From positions 1,190,001 through 1,254,000 of the forward strand of contig JAGFBZ010000940.1 in assembly GCA_018398805.1 (NCBI GenBank): 64,000 bases of DNA. The letters are read 5' to 3'. The stretch comes from Hirundichthys speculiger. Its lineage: Eukaryota > Chordata > Actinopteri > Beloniformes > Exocoetidae. The notes below the pieces were generated by a model. The model ran no database searches. It was not told the origin of the DNA and saw only the letters and a program-made list of their open reading frames with translations. Of this stretch, positions 10,840-22,745 are shown piece after piece (positions within the stretch are counted from its first letter, which is position 1; the number at the start of each line of letters is the position of its first letter). The position numbers and the translations under genes are program-made.

Positions 10840-11085
10840 CAGCCGTACCCTAATTTTCACCGGCACTCTATGGGTCAACAACCCCGGTGGTGGTCATGGT
10901 TAACCTGGGCCTTGACTGATCCAGCATGGGGTTCATGGGTATTGTGATTCGTATGTTCAGTCTGTCATAGGTTTTACTTCAGATGCCATTCCTGTCATAA
11001 CCCTCTGTATCTATCCTGGCTTGGGACCGGCTCAAAGAAGACACTGACTTGTGCCTCCCTTTTGGTTATATTTGCTCAGTGAATG
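10840..11085. repeat. Dispersed repeat shared with 16860-17000
   Basis: The part at 10990-11080 matches 16870-16990 closely: CATAA(C/T)CCTCTG, then GACCGGCTCAAAGAAGACAC and TTGTGCCTCCCTTT versus TTGTCTCTCCCTTT. The same phrase family is widespread in fish genomes. Function and class are unknown; it may be SINE- or DNA-transposon-derived. Confidence 0.6.
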
Positions 11086-11883
11086 CGTAGAGATATCTAT
11101 ATATGTATAGAGATATAACATCTATTCAAGGTGCCCTTCGGTGTCTTGTCCAAGCATGTCCTAGTTTTAAATAGTATTTCTTACTGGGTCTAAAGGGTTC
11201 TGTCTTCTTTGTTTGTGTTTGCTGTACCGTATGTACTGTATGCGTGTCGGTATGCGTGTTATACGACATTGAGGGCTTAAATATGCTTGTTTAAAACCCA
11301 ATACTCATGCAATGTTCTGCCTCATTAAATGTAATGACTTCAGATAAAGGATGGGTACACTGACAAACCTCTGAACCTCGAAATAAAATCCTGGAGAATG
11401 GAGGGCAGGCTTTCAGCGGTGCCAGTGTGCATAATAGGGGGAAGTTTTTCAGTGTGACTAGTGCACACTTTTCATTATGACTAAGAATGTTTAAACATTG
11501 AGCTACACACGAGAGAGATAAAACCTTTTGCAGTGGTGATCATGATGCTGGAGGCACTGATATATCTTTATGAAGTGAGGATGTTGCTGCTTTACTAATG
11601 GTGCATGTTGTCTGAACTAAAATGACACAAAGATGCCAGATATGGTCATAAAGAATCTTTGCATGGCATGGCGGATGTTATGAATTTAATTTAGATGTTT
11701 TTCGAACTCACGGAAGCACTCGAACAGGGTGTTTCTTTAAATTTGGATGCTGACTGAGCTGAATGGACAAAAAACCTGGGAACGTGATGTATGATGTTAA
11801 AACGACACCTAAAAGTGCAGTACCATTGAATACAAAGTAGTTAGTTAAAAGTGGAAAACTGCACTTACAGTTACCCTCATCTA
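11086..11883. other. Unannotated stretch
   Basis: AT-rich sequence without recognised gene or repeat. Confidence 0.4.
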
Positions 11884-12249
11884 CAGTCATGGAAAAAATT
11901 ATTAGACCACCCTTGTTTTCTTCAGTTTCTTGTTCATTTTAATGCCTGGTACAACTAAAGGTACATTTGTTTGGACAAACATAACGATAACCACAAAGAT
12001 TGCTCATAAGAGTTTTATTTAAGAGCTGATATCTTACCATTTTCCATGGTTTTCTTGATTATAACCTAAATCACTTAAGTTTTTACATCAATAGCTATGG
12101 CGTTGTACTGCCAAAAACACTACTTTTATGCATTCAGTGTTTTCTTTTCTGTCTGTTTTAGTCACATTCTGACGTTTAGTGGTACCAGGTATTAAAATGA
12201 ACAAGAAAGTGAAGAAAAAATGGTGGTCTAATCCTTTTTTCCATGACTG
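11884..12249. mobile_element. Tc1/mariner-type MITE with TA duplications
   Basis: A 366-bp element flanked by TA on both sides (11882-11883 and 12250-12251). Its ends are inverted repeats of roughly 75 bp: the left begins CAGTCATGGAAAAAATTATT and the right ends with the complement, TTTTTTCCATGACTG. The arms also share a GTTCATTTTAAT...CTGGTAC segment. No transposase is encoded, so it would depend on one supplied in trans. Confidence 0.92.
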
Positions 12250-14344
12250 TATATTTGAAAGAAGGAAAGAAGGAGGATAAAGTGATATAGTATAAAAGAC
12301 AAATACAGTATGTAACTGTAACATGTTAATAATGTCAATTTTAAATTATTTACATTATAGAAATGGAATTCCTTGGTCAGACACAGATTTCATAAGTTCA
12401 CTATAAAGAATGCATTGTCAAAAGTAGTGCAAAGAGGCAGCACTTGCACTTATCTGGTTTTCCATCCAGGCTTTGCAGACCTGTGTTTTTCTAGTCTTCC
12501 CCATGCTAGTGGCTTCCACCAGTTATTCCACTGCAAAGTTGACAGGATCATCACTTGCATAGCAGTCAGTGCTAATCTTTTCTTTGTCAAAATGACAGGA
12601 AAATAGCCTGGAATTTCTTGTGAGGTTCAGCACATTCTTCCCCGTTTTGTCCCTCCCCATCATGCCAAATCAGTGCTTTCATCTTCTCTGCGCAAAGATA
12701 TCCGTTAGCCACTTTACCCACATCATGTCAGCCCTGAAGGGATAGATGCTTCTTTACTTTGGAGCCATGTGACGTACACTCCACAGCATTGCAGGAGCAC
12801 ACCATGGTTGTTGGAAGGTAGAAAATGATTTAACATGAACAATTTGTTCCGGTTGTTTTAGCTTGTCGTTTTACTGGAAGTGGTCGTGTCTGCAAAAAGC
12901 CCCAAAGGCAACACGTTACTGCCACCTAAGGGATAAAAATGGCACCATTTCACAGTTCTAGCCTCTATTGGTCTGAAGCGGGTATAGAAAAGGGATGAGT
13001 GGATTGATAATTCATTTTAATCTCTGATAATACATGAAATTATGAAAAAAATATTTAAATCATCTCACAAAATTAAACAAAAGTTGATAGACTTTAAAAA
13101 GGGAGAACTGGGCAACAAAAGTGAGTGAGTGAAAACCCTATGTGTATTATGTAGATGTACCATCAGGAAAAGGGAATTCATAATCTCCCTTTAATAGCCT
13201 GATACCAATTTATCTAAATATCATCTGTTTTATTATTTTAGAATATGATTGTGGCAGTTTCAGCGTGTGACTATCGGACTATAGAGTGAAGCTCTGCAGC
13301 GTGGGAGTGAAAATAATTGGACTTCACATGCTGGTACTATGTTGTGCAACATCAGTATTTCACCCCCTATGGACAAGACTTGACAGATCAGAAAGTACTC
13401 CCCTTGCATTCACTTTTTTAGTAAACCTTTGGCATGAAAAAGATTTTAGGATGGTGATGTTACATTTTTACATTTGCTCCCTCTACCAGCAGCTAAAATG
13501 TTACACAAGGTAGCAGTCAGTTCATCTCCATGTGGCTCACAGGGCTCTGTAGCCTGTCGTGTGTGCAGCATTATCTTCTTCTATATACTATCAGACTATA
13601 CTCTCTCCTGGTGTCCCCAGTGTCCTATCTCCTTTCTTTAATTTTTTTATTAATGTTTTCCCATGAAATGTCAATTAAACCCAAACATTTTCCTGTCCCC
13701 CTTAAAATTATCTCTTATTTTTCTCAGTAATTGTTTTCCTCTAGATCCCTACATATGATCTAACAACATGATCTTTTCCACAGTGAAGCCTCGAGCTATC
13801 TTTTACTGTCTGGCCTAGGTTCTGGTGTTAACATCTGTTACATCCTCCCTGTCTTTATCTTTAAATTTCTTTAGGAACTATTTTTGAATTCCTGTAATCA
13901 CTCCTTGTAATTACGGTATATTTCTTCGCCCACGGTGAAGAAAAAGATTGCCTCTTAAACAGTCAGTAATATATATTCTCCGCAGAGGCACGAGTGCCAT
14001 CTCCCCCATTACTCAGAGAAATACTCCTACCTCCATATCAGCTGAATGTAGCCCAAATGTCATTAACTTTGTACCTAATGGTAGAGTGTAATAGCTAATT
14101 CAGAAGGGGCTCTTAAGGATTATCTGACACAGACTTCAGTTGTATACTTCTGAGAGGTTTATTTGTACTTCTGGACCAACAACATGCTCTACAGGCTGCT
14201 ATAATGTACCACACAACCGGCACTCGTCTCCTGCTCTCCTCTCTTTTTTTTAAACACACCTCCTCTCTACGTCCCCATCCATTAAAAAAAAAAGTCTGTA
14301 TGCAGCGATTTCAAAATAAAAGTTCTTGTACACTTTCCCTAAGG
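12250..14344. other. Long unannotated stretch, possible conserved block near 13925-14110
   Basis: I find no gene, transposon or tandem array in these 2.1 kb. The piece at 13925-14110 has mixed composition without stop-rich decay or repeat motifs and could be a conserved noncoding element, but that is only an impression. Confidence 0.35.
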
Positions 14345-14870
14345 CAGTGGTTCCCAATTATTTTCTGCTACGCCCCCCTCAGGAAGAAAACATTTCACGC
14401 CCACCCAGACCCCCCACTTCAACTATAAATAGTATCATTTGTCTATAAAATTGTTATAAGTACACCTCTGCATAACACTGTATCTTTATTACATTGAGGG
14501 AAACAAAAAAAAAAGAAATACAGTTCGACTTATAACAGAGAATAACATTTATAAAATTGTTTTTTATTAGCCTGTAATTTAAAGTGCATCAATCCCACCG
14601 CTAGATCAGCATATGTCATATTTCCTCGTCTTAACTTTCTGGTGATTTTCGTTTGTTCTCTCCGTCTCTCACCGCCTTTCTTTTCATCCCTGTTAAATAT
14701 TTTTCTGTGCTGTCTCTTGGGGGTTGTTCACTTTATATCTCCTGCTCTGTGCTATGTGTGCGCATGTCAGTGCGCTAATACTATATAGCTAATACTCCCT
14801 ACACTGTGACAATGAGAGCGCCACTGCCCCCTTCTGTAGTATATGTTGTTGTGCAATAGGACGTATAACG
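14345..14870 (-). mobile_element. hAT-type MITE, copy 1
   Basis: Starts with CAGTGGTTCCCAATTATTTTC, a hAT-like terminus, and then aligns in reverse with 28589-29200 and 39756-40150. Shared landmarks are the TATAAAATTGTTATAAGTACACCTCTGCATA segment (in pieces under 20 bases in common), the CCGCCTTTCTTTT run and the TAGCTAATACTCCCT block. The right end is decayed, so its target duplication cannot be read. Confidence 0.75.
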
Positions 14871-15760
14871 TGCTCGTTTAGTCATAAAAGGGGGTTATTA
14901 CCAACTGTCTTGAGAGACAGCTGCTAATAACCAGAAGGGTATTAACAAAGTTAATGAATTGAAATGGGGCACCACCTGATTAATCAGGAAGACAACAGGC
15001 AATTCACCATGTGGGTGACCTATGACTGCAAGACTGGCACAAGGGGCAGTCCTCCGTCAAAGTGACCTGTTGGTCTATGCGTGGACAACAGCCTGTGACC
15101 AGGTGTGGCGCTATAGAGCAATTCAGAGAAGGTTGTGCAGTCCGAGCACAGACTTCTTCAACCAGCAAATGTTACAGAGCTGTGTAAAATAACCACAAAC
15201 AACTTTTCTCATTAAAATGTATCGGAATTTATTAACACAAGTATTAACTGAACAACACTTGACTCAAGATCCTGATATCTACTACTAAAGAGTAACTAAA
15301 CTAGCATAATCAAACATTAAAGGGGAAAAGAGTGTCAATATATCTTCATATATGCTGGGAGACTATGTATGTATGTGTGTGTGTGTGGTAAACGAAGCTG
15401 GCTAGGTAATGTGAGATGGGTGAGAAGGGTTTCAAGATGGCGGCTGAGATCACGTGGTTAATCGTCCCTTACCAAGATGGCTGCTGACTCACACGATTGG
15501 GTGCTACAAGATGGCAGACGAGGTCACGTGTAAGCTCGTCACAAAGATTGTTAGTAAGGGGAAAGAGGAAAGTAAAGATCAACAAAGCTAGAATGTTTCC
15601 TAGCGACTAGCAACAGCTACTCTGTTGTTTTCCCACAGATGCAGCGATGTGAAGCCACTTCACCTTGTCTGTCTCTGATTTTGAACGGGAGTGGCAAAGA
15701 CACTGAAGTCAGCTCGAAGTTCAGCATGCTTTTTGCAATAAAAAAACCCCCCACATGAAC
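14871..15760. other. Unidentified segment with CACGTG and ATGGCGGC motifs
   Basis: No coding frame. Contains AAGATGGCGGC at about 15434 and related AAGATGGC motifs at 15475 and 15510 (YY1-like), alternating with TCACGTG E-boxes near 15452 and 15531. On the minus strand an AATAAA lies near 15225. Together with the next segment it could be a long LTR in minus orientation or a decayed promoter; neither is established. Confidence 0.3.
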
Positions 15761-16560
15761 GAAATTCAGTTACGGCGGGACTGATGGTCCGGTTCTGAGC
15801 ATATGCGACACACAAGAAAGTGGAATTGGCAAAAAAAACAAAACTAAGGTCTGCCCAGACACAAAAGCCTCTTATGTGGATCGCTCATGAAGCGATCGAT
15901 GGCGTTGTGGGGTCCGTGGACCTGGATTGATGACCGAGGATCGGTTGTATAGGGCAGGTTTGAACGTACGCTCCACTGGTACTCAGGAGCGGCTCTCCTC
16001 CTCTTTCTCTCTTTGTGGTCAAGGGAGAGATGCGGCGTTATGCAGCAACGGCAGCTAGGCTGTCTTCCTTCCCGGTTCATCTGAGGCCGGTCACGTGTCC
16101 GAGGTGCACGGGTGATTTCTACACGTCGTTTCGTCCGTACGTGGCGGCTCACTCCGTGTGGCGCGTCACGATTGGACAGGGCTTGTGATCGTCATTGGAC
16201 AACCAGAGGGATCTGCAGACAGGTCGCCAGGGAAATGCAGGCCTTCTGCTTTTTACCTTGCTGGAGCAAGCCAGAGAGAAAGTGCACCTTTTGCTTCGGG
16301 TATTGGAGGTCAGAGAGAGAGAGTGAAAGGAGGGAGCCGGTATTTATGCGAGTGGGACGTGAGCCGCCTTTGCCAAGAACCCCTGCTGTGTAGTCGGGGG
16401 TCCTCAGCCAGCAAGAGGCATGGAGTCCCTTCACACCTTGCCATAAAACAATAAAACGTTGCAAAGCATGTTGGGGGTTGCAGTCATTTCAGTGGTCCTT
16501 TGTCTCACAAACCATGTCGTCTATGTAACTCATGGCGTGTGGCCCAAAAATGTGGAAATA
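15761..16560. promoter_or_regulatory. CpG-dense segment, possible promoter or LTR
   Basis: I count about 29 CpG dinucleotides in the 330 bases from 15877 to 16205, far denser than the rest of the window. A TATTTATGC element (TATA-like on the minus strand) lies near 16341 and CACGTG at 16092. The short overlapping frames on both strands have no known relatives. Candidate explanations are a CpG-island promoter, or the U3 region of an LTR transcribed leftward to the AATAAA near 15225. Confidence 0.3.
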
Positions 16561-16859
16561 CACTATTACAGTATGGGAAAAAAGAATCTGATTGCTGATT
16601 GTATGTCTGCTTCTGCATGCAAGTAGAATTAAACTTCACTGAAATCAAGTCAGTTTTAAGTCTTGCTTAGATATACATGAAATAGTCACATCAGTTTTGG
16701 TAAAATGTGGAGCAAATCTATTTTTTTTTCTATAAAGTTAACTATTCTTTTCATAAATTCATTCATTTCTTTTTTCCTTTCCCTTAGTATTTAAAATCCA
16801 TCGGATAATTACCAAGTTTGACCTTTTTAACAATGACATTTTGAATAAAATGTAGGTTT
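16561..16859. other. Unannotated AT-rich spacer
   Basis: Nothing recognised. Confidence 0.4.
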
Positions 16860-17000
16860 TCTCGTGCTTGCTGTGCCCAGGTTTTACGTCATTTGTCCTT
16901 CCTGCATAATCCTCTGCATTCATGCGGACATGAGACCAGCTCAAAGAAGACACCAGCTTGTCTCTCCCTTTAGGCTGCAATAAACTGTAAATGGACAACA
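16860..17000. repeat. Dispersed repeat shared with 10990-11080
   Basis: Second copy of the GACC(A/G)GCTCAAAGAAGACAC repeat, in the same orientation as the first. Boundaries are approximate. Confidence 0.6.
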
Positions 17001-18075
17001 GTATGATTTATTGACCCTCTCCAACGTAGTCTTCAGTCATCCCTCATTAATCTTCTTACAGTCTCATGTGTGTACAGGAAGCAATTATTTTGCTGAGTGC
17101 AGGCCATGAATATTAAACTGACTGATGTGATACCCAAGAGCCAGGTTCTTAGGGACATACATCAGAAATGTCTTTGACTAGTGAAAGTTTCTTCTTGTTG
17201 TTGTTGGTTTTTTTAAACAACCTTAAAACATTTTGATATAGAAGAGGTCAAGAAACCTGATTTCAAGGACTAATTTCCATCTGCTAACTCAGTTGCTATA
17301 ACTGATGCTATCTGCATAAGGGAGTAGCCATGGTTGGGTGTGATTTGTACTGCCATGCTAACCTCACCGGACTCTTAACCTGACTCTTTACAATGAGATG
17401 TAGGATGATGCCCCAAAACATTAAAATCATTGAGCTATTTTCCGTGATGGTCTTCACGTTGTGTTATTCTGCTCCAATACATTAAACAGCTGAAATCAAA
17501 CTAGTTATCAGGTGACCGAGCTGCACTGCTGCAGGCCATGGCTGCCGCCAGTTAGCAACGGGCCCTGGATCCTTACAGCTGATGATTTGTTAGGCAAACT
17601 GCAAGCACTGACAGCTGTAATGTGTGTGCATGTGTGTGTGAGTAATTAGGACCCTTGACAGGTACATATTAGTTCTGTAACTGATCTCAGGGCGTGTTTT
17701 CCTGTCTGTCAGGGTTGGCTGCTCAGAGAAAGCTCAGTCTAAAATTAGAAAGTACTGGTGTGATAGCCACACTGTATTTGATCTTTCTAGTGTGTCACAA
17801 AGAACGGTTCCTTAAAACATAAGTGATGTAAAGTTGCTTTTTAAGCACAATTATGCAGTTCCAATAGGAGTGTGCAAACCCAACAGCTTTTACTGTTGCT
17901 GTGTACTTTCTTTAGAAATTTTAATTCCAACTTAACTACTTTCAGTTTGGGTCATTTTTTTTTTTAATTAAAAAAGAAAATAAACAAATAAATAAAAGCA
18001 GCAAGTGAGGAGCAGACATGAAAGCGAGAGAACAACGAAGGAAGCAACATGGAGAATGATGGTCCAGCAGTGGGA
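17001..18075. other. Unannotated stretch
   Basis: No gene or known repeat seen. A short TG-rich patch lies at 17616-17640, and 17955-18000 is a low-complexity A-rich run. Confidence 0.4.
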
Positions 18076-18079
18076 GGAC

Positions 18080-18225
18080 ATACAGAGGCCTGTTTCAGAA
18101 AAAAACTCACTAAGAGTCAGGAAAACTCTGAGTTTTTGGTTTCAGATCAGATGTTTAAAGTTAATTTAATCAACTCTGAGTACGTTGAACCTGTGTTACC
18201 ACCGATGGTTGGTATTCAACAGCTA
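18080..18225. mobile_element. DNA transposon terminus, GGCCTGTTTCAGAAA type
   Basis: Begins with GAGGCCTGTTTCAGAAA and continues with AACTCTGAGTT-type subterminal motifs. The complement of the same terminus closes 53880-54075. This terminus defines a common fish MITE family. Only one end can be seen here, next to the RTE-like LINE. Confidence 0.6.
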
Positions 18226-18229
18226 CCAG

Positions 18230-19160
18230 ATGACATCAAATCCCATAAGAAAGGCAGGAAGGAAGGTGGATGGAGGAAGGAAAAGAAGGAGTCTTGAAGA
18301 TTAAATGAGAAGATTCAGGAAAGTAAGAATAGGTTAACAAAGAAGAATACAAAGCATGGCAAAGAGTGGGGTGGCAAAAGCTAAACAGGAGTCATATGAC
18401 AACTTGTATGAGAAGCTGAACACTATGGAAAGAGAGAAGGAGTTTTACCGATTGATCATACGGAGATATCAATATGGAAAGATGTGCAGTGAGTTAGGGT
18501 GATGAAAGACGGAGAAGATAATGTGCTTACAAATGAGGGCAAGATGAAAAGAGTCCTCTGGGGAACTGATGAATGAAGAAAATGAGAGATCGAGAGAAGG
18601 GTGGAAGGTCCAGCACACGTGGAACAAGAAGTGCCAAGAATCTGTGAAGTTGAAGTCGGAGCACCTTTGAAGAGATTGATTAATGGAATGACAGTTGGTC
18701 CAGATGATATAAGCATGGAAGTGTCGAGGAGACAGGAGAATAGAGTATTAAAGTAGAGTGTTCAACAGAAAGAATACATAAGGATTACACCTACCTCTAA
18801 AAACCAATTTGAAAGAAAACAAGGGTGACAAGAACAGTCCAGTTGGGACAACGAGGATTATCAGAATAAACGGGGTTAGACACATTTCAGATAAGGTAAG
18901 AGCGGCCAGGATGAGATGGTTTGGACACATTAAGAGGAGGAATAGTGAGTTGTAGGATGTGGGAGATGGAGCTATCGGGCAAGATTAAATGGGGAAGACC
19001 AAAATCTATTTCTTGGATGTGGTAAAAAAAAAAGAATATTCAGTTGGCTGGTATGTTCCAGAGAAAGTTGCAAATGACAAGGTTTGGATGGAAACAGGTA
19101 ATCCACTGTGGAGATCTTGAAAGGTAAAAGCCAAAGGAAGAAGAGGTTGCTCTGATGGTG
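18230..19160 (+). mobile_element. RTE-like LINE remnant with internal deletion
   Basis: Decayed non-LTR retrotransposon ORF scattered over frames. In order: a YDNLYEKLNTMEREKEFYRL-like connector near 18389-18460, the ELMNEENERE segment near 18560-18595, LINGMTVGPDD near 18674-18707, then a jump past the RT palm to the C-terminal VRAARMRWFGHIKRRNSE near 18896-18950 and MELSGKIKWGRPKS near 18966-19007. The catalytic FADD box is missing in the deletion. The WFGH..RR and GRPK motifs are typical of RTE-type C-termini. It differs from Rex3. Confidence 0.8.
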
Positions 19161-19837
19161 GAATTTCCCAGTTAGGATTGGAAAAAAAAAATTGAGAACA
19201 TGGCAACAAAGTCAGATTTCCTAATCTGACAGATATCAGACAAAGTCCTGGTTGAGCATTATTAGTTTTTGGATTTCCAAAGTAAACTCTTTGCTCACTG
19301 AACTGCTGATGAGGCTCTGGCACTCATTGCAAAGAAAAGAAAGCAAGGGAATTTCAGCTTCCGACTATAGAGTTTAGGGTGAATGCAGAATAATTCAAAA
19401 TGAAGATACAAGGCTGGATGATTTCACTCTGATGGAGGTCTGTAATATCACATGACAGTTTAGATCTAGCAAACTGAACAACACATTTTTAGACCTCAGT
19501 GGCTCCAAACAACATATCAAAGTTCTATTTTTTTTCTGTTTTTTAGTTGTGAGCCATGAACTGCAGATTTACAGTTGACCTAATCTTTGATTAATATATT
19601 TGCATATAACAGCAGTTCATGTTTTGTCTCCTCCACAAAAATGAATGCTTTGAAAGCTTGAATGATTGGATGCTTTTCATTTCATTTCATTTATCAGTTA
19701 TCACAATGTATTTCTGTTTCCTTTTTCTGAAGTTTTGATTACTGGAGAAATCAAACTTTGTAAATGTGTGAAGTTTAATGTGATGGCAAGTTTTTCTGTT
19801 TTTATAAAGGCTTTTAAAAAGGATATCCATTGATTCC
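19161..19837. other. Unannotated stretch
   Basis: No supported feature. Confidence 0.4.
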
Positions 19838-20165
19838 ATCCATCCATCCATCCATTATCTATGCCAGCTTAATCCTCTGTAGGGTCACGGGGATCTGCTG
19901 GAGTCTATCCCAGCTCTTTTCAGGTGAGAGGCAGGGGTCCACCTGGACAGGTCGCCAGTCCATCACAGGGTCACATGTAGACAAACAGCCATGTACACTC
20001 ACACTCACTCCTACGGGCAATTTAGAACCACCAGTTAACCTGACATGCAGGTCTTTGGACTGTGGGAGGAAGCCGGAGTACCTGGAGGAAACCCACGAGG
20101 TTCAAACCTCAAACCTTCTTGCTGTGAGGCAACAGTGCTGACCACCAAGCCACCGTGCTGCCCAG
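19838..20165 (+). repeat. Teleost dispersed repeat headed by CCATCCATCC
   Basis: Starts with (CATC)5 and then shows the landmarks of a very abundant fish repeat: CAGGTCGCCAGTCCATC near 19948, GGGCAATTTAGA near 20016, TTTGGACTGTGGGAGGAAG near 20056 and CTTCTTGCTGTGAGGC near 20117. Probably a LINE 3' region or SINE-like unit. The right half is shared with 4950-5108 and 54330-54490. Confidence 0.85.
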
Positions 20166-20169
20166 TTCA

Positions 20170-20405
20170 CCCACCCATCCTTCTCTTTTCTGCTGCTTAA
20201 GAAGGAGTGGGTCTAGGTAGAGATTTCCATATTTCTCTCTCCTCAGCTGTCTCCTCTAACTGTACAGGGTGACATTGAGGCATTCCTAAGGGCAACTAGG
20301 TATATAATCGCTCAAGTGAGTACTGTGTATGGCCTGGGGGGGTCCTTCCAAGAGGACATGTGCAAACCACCTCTCCTGAAGAGTGTCTAAGGCACTGTGA
20401 CTGGT
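20170..20405 (-). mobile_element. Rex3: Rex3 C-terminal fragment
   Basis: Reversed, the segment aligns with the distal Rex3 ORF: a stretch matching the EVWASLLK...LLP end near 20195-20220, then RDY(I)...AWE near 20285-20310 and the CPTGRRPR-type region near 20340-20370. It is strongly decayed. Orientation is opposite to the Rex3 copies at 5.6 and 22.7 kb. Confidence 0.65.
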
Positions 20406-20589
20406 ACGTCAAGCAGCAAAGTCTCTTACTAAAGACTGTTTTTCAATCATTGTGTTGTGTCGATAATATGAAAACTCATCCATTATGTTCTGCAACTTAT
20501 GCAACATTGTTCTTTGGACAATCAGCTCCAGCGGATTCAAAGCAGTCCCCAACACAAAGCTCAGCAGAGGACACACATTTTATCCTCTT

Positions 20590-20800
20590 ACAAACTGTAG
20601 TTTGTGGAGCACCCCCGCCATTTTTGGAACCAAGGACCATTGCCTCACACTTTAGAGATATTAATTCTAGTCCCAGCTGCCCCACTGTGATCCAAATGGC
20701 CATCAACTTCTGCGAATTCCAAGTCCAGGTAACGGGGGCAGCAAAGGGCAAAGAGGCCCAGTCACTTTCTCTAGCTCTTCTGGGGGCCCACTGAAGCATT
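20590..20800 (-). mobile_element. Rex3: Second Rex3 fragment, rearranged
   Basis: Reversed, 20630-20690 matches the Rex3 segment that encodes RISTSKSEAMVLS. 20720-20795 matches the Rex3 3' end (KLLPPRP and REVWASLL). These normally lie about 0.7 kb apart, so an internal deletion or separate fragments are implied. The 144-aa plus frame and the 100-aa minus frame spanning this region are artefacts of it. Confidence 0.6.
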
Positions 20801-20831
20801 CACCCCCCAGCTGAGAGATGTGAGAGATGTA

Positions 20832-20975
20832 GGCCCCGATCATACCACTACCCGTTACCCGTTACCACTAGCCGCTACCCTCAAATTGCGTGTATAGGAA
20901 CCTTCGCTAACCGCTAATGCCATTTTCCGCTCACTATAACCGCTACACATTTTCCCGACTCTCTTGTATTCATGA
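20832..20975 (-). mobile_element. GC-rich TIR transposon, truncated copy 2
   Basis: Begins GGCCCCGATCATACCACTAC and aligns with the reverse complement of the right arm of copy 1 (10110-10249), including the GCAAATTGCG-like and CCGCTAACCGCTAATGC segments. Homology fades after about 20970. Only one terminus is present. Confidence 0.75.
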
Positions 20976-22335
20976 GTACAAAGAAATGTGATGTACACAC
21001 CAGAAAACACACCCTACTGTTCTTCTTTTTCTAGTGGAAACATGTTAGCCTTGAACTGTGTTTTTATCAAACCTTTATTCTGACTGCTGTGCGCCAGCTG
21101 TGTTATTTCTCCTCCCTGTACTGTCCTTTTGCAGCACAGCTGGTACCCTTCACTGTCTGCTCTTTTACACTTGTGTATGCGTCTGTGTGTATTGTCTGTA
21201 CGTGGCAGATACTGTATCTATGCCTGCCCTGTTCTGTTATCCTAAAAGGCTCATACACATTTATATTGTCAATGCGTCTGGTAGAGTGTTTGTGTGTCTG
21301 TTTGATGGTAGAGATAAGGTTCATCAGATGCTGACTCATGTTTGCTTTGATCACTCTGACATTTTGCTGCTCTGAAGTGGCTGGTGTAATTGGCTGTAAT
21401 GATTTATGTCTGGGACTAAATGGCATTACATTTCACAGAAGCACTTTATTCTTGGCTGCTTTTTGTTGAAGCTGCTATAAATTTGTTTTTTTGTTTTTTA
21501 AGTTTAACATTTAATATTCTCTAATGCCAGTGAGTCATTCTCATTGATACATTGCAATTCCTTGGATTTAGCACAACACTAATGATACACAGTCTATTAA
21601 GGTTCATTTTTTTTATTACTCTAATATCTATTCACATAAAAAGCAGGCACATCCACATTAATCTAAATTAATATCACTCCAAACATATGTATTGGATAGT
21701 CTCCTTATTCTCACAGGTTTGGTTTTCACTGAGGTAATATTGGATATTGACTTTTGCTTGGAGAATCATTTTGTTATAGTATCTTTGTAATTTGTGTTTG
21801 TATGTCATCAAAGGGGCTGAAGAGTGAATATAAATGGTCATTCAAACTGTGATAAAACAAGTCGCCTAAGACCTTTACACAGTACTGAATGGACGGGTGT
21901 CTAAGACTTTTTCACAGACTTCTGAATAATTTAAAGCATCATAAAAAGGATGTTTAGTCAGAAGCACAAGCATTATAAGCTGTTGCTTCAGCCCACAAGT
22001 ACCTTTTAGATTGAAATTACTTGTATTAAAAATCTGAAATTTATTCACTATAATGTGTGGTTCACATAGTTCCCTTATAACTAGAGGTGCCCATGATCAA
22101 ATCTCAGTTTTTCTTCACAACCTTCTGCCTCCTACCACAGAACAAAAAAGAAAAAGAAATGGGTTGGGTTGATAGGTAATTATAAACTGCTTTTTACCCA
22201 GCGAAAGCTGGCGTGCGTCAGCTTCCCTGTAACCTTGGTTTAAAAAATTATTAGTATTGGCCCACCTAAAATAAGCAAAGAAACGACTTTCAGGACCCAC
22301 TGGAGTTTGCTTATCATTGTGAGGTTAGAGCCGAA
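20976..22335. other. Unannotated stretch
   Basis: No gene found in 1.36 kb. Opposed short frames at 21058-21426 overlap each other in a T/G-rich segment and are not credible as coding. Confidence 0.4.
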
Positions 22336-22339
22336 GATG

Positions 22340-22745
22340 CGATTATGCACTCACTGTCCATCTGAACAAGGCAGAAAGCACTGTGAGGATCATGTTCTTT
22401 GATTTCTCAACTGCCATCAACACAATTCAGCCTGCATTGGTATGTGTGGTAACTAATCAATGCAATTATAGAGGCATTCTTTGGGAATTTTTATAAACAG
22501 ACAGCAGTTTGTGAGACTGACCGACCTAGGAACACCGCAGGACACTGTACTCCCACCATTTATTTTCACTCTGTACACCTCAGACTTCCAGTGTAACACA
22601 GAGTCATGTCCAGATACTCAGATAACTGCAGTTCTGGGGAATGTTAATGGTAGACAGGAGATTGAGTGCAAAGAATTGGTGGACAGTCTTGTGCCAATGG
22701 TGTGGGAACAATAATTTCATCTTGAACATGAACAAAATATAGGAA
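22340..22745 (+). mobile_element. L2-like LINE reverse transcriptase fragment
   Basis: From 22391 reads IMFFDFSTAINTIQPAL (family MFFDFSSAFNTIQP), then a deletion, then QDTVLPPFIFTLYTSDF near 22541-22590, where the family has a GTVLSPFLFTLYTSDF motif. It ends with the NMNKI-like NINKTKEM site near 22730-22745 and fuses directly to Rex3 sequence. Confidence 0.85.

Noticed and set aside
20360..20799. 144-aa plus and 100-aa minus frames as genes
   Set aside because: Both overlap reversed, rearranged Rex3 fragments and neither matches Rex3 in frame.
21058..21426. Cys/Val-rich plus frames and opposing 107-aa minus frame
   Set aside because: All overlap each other in T/G-rich sequence. No one frame has supporting evidence.
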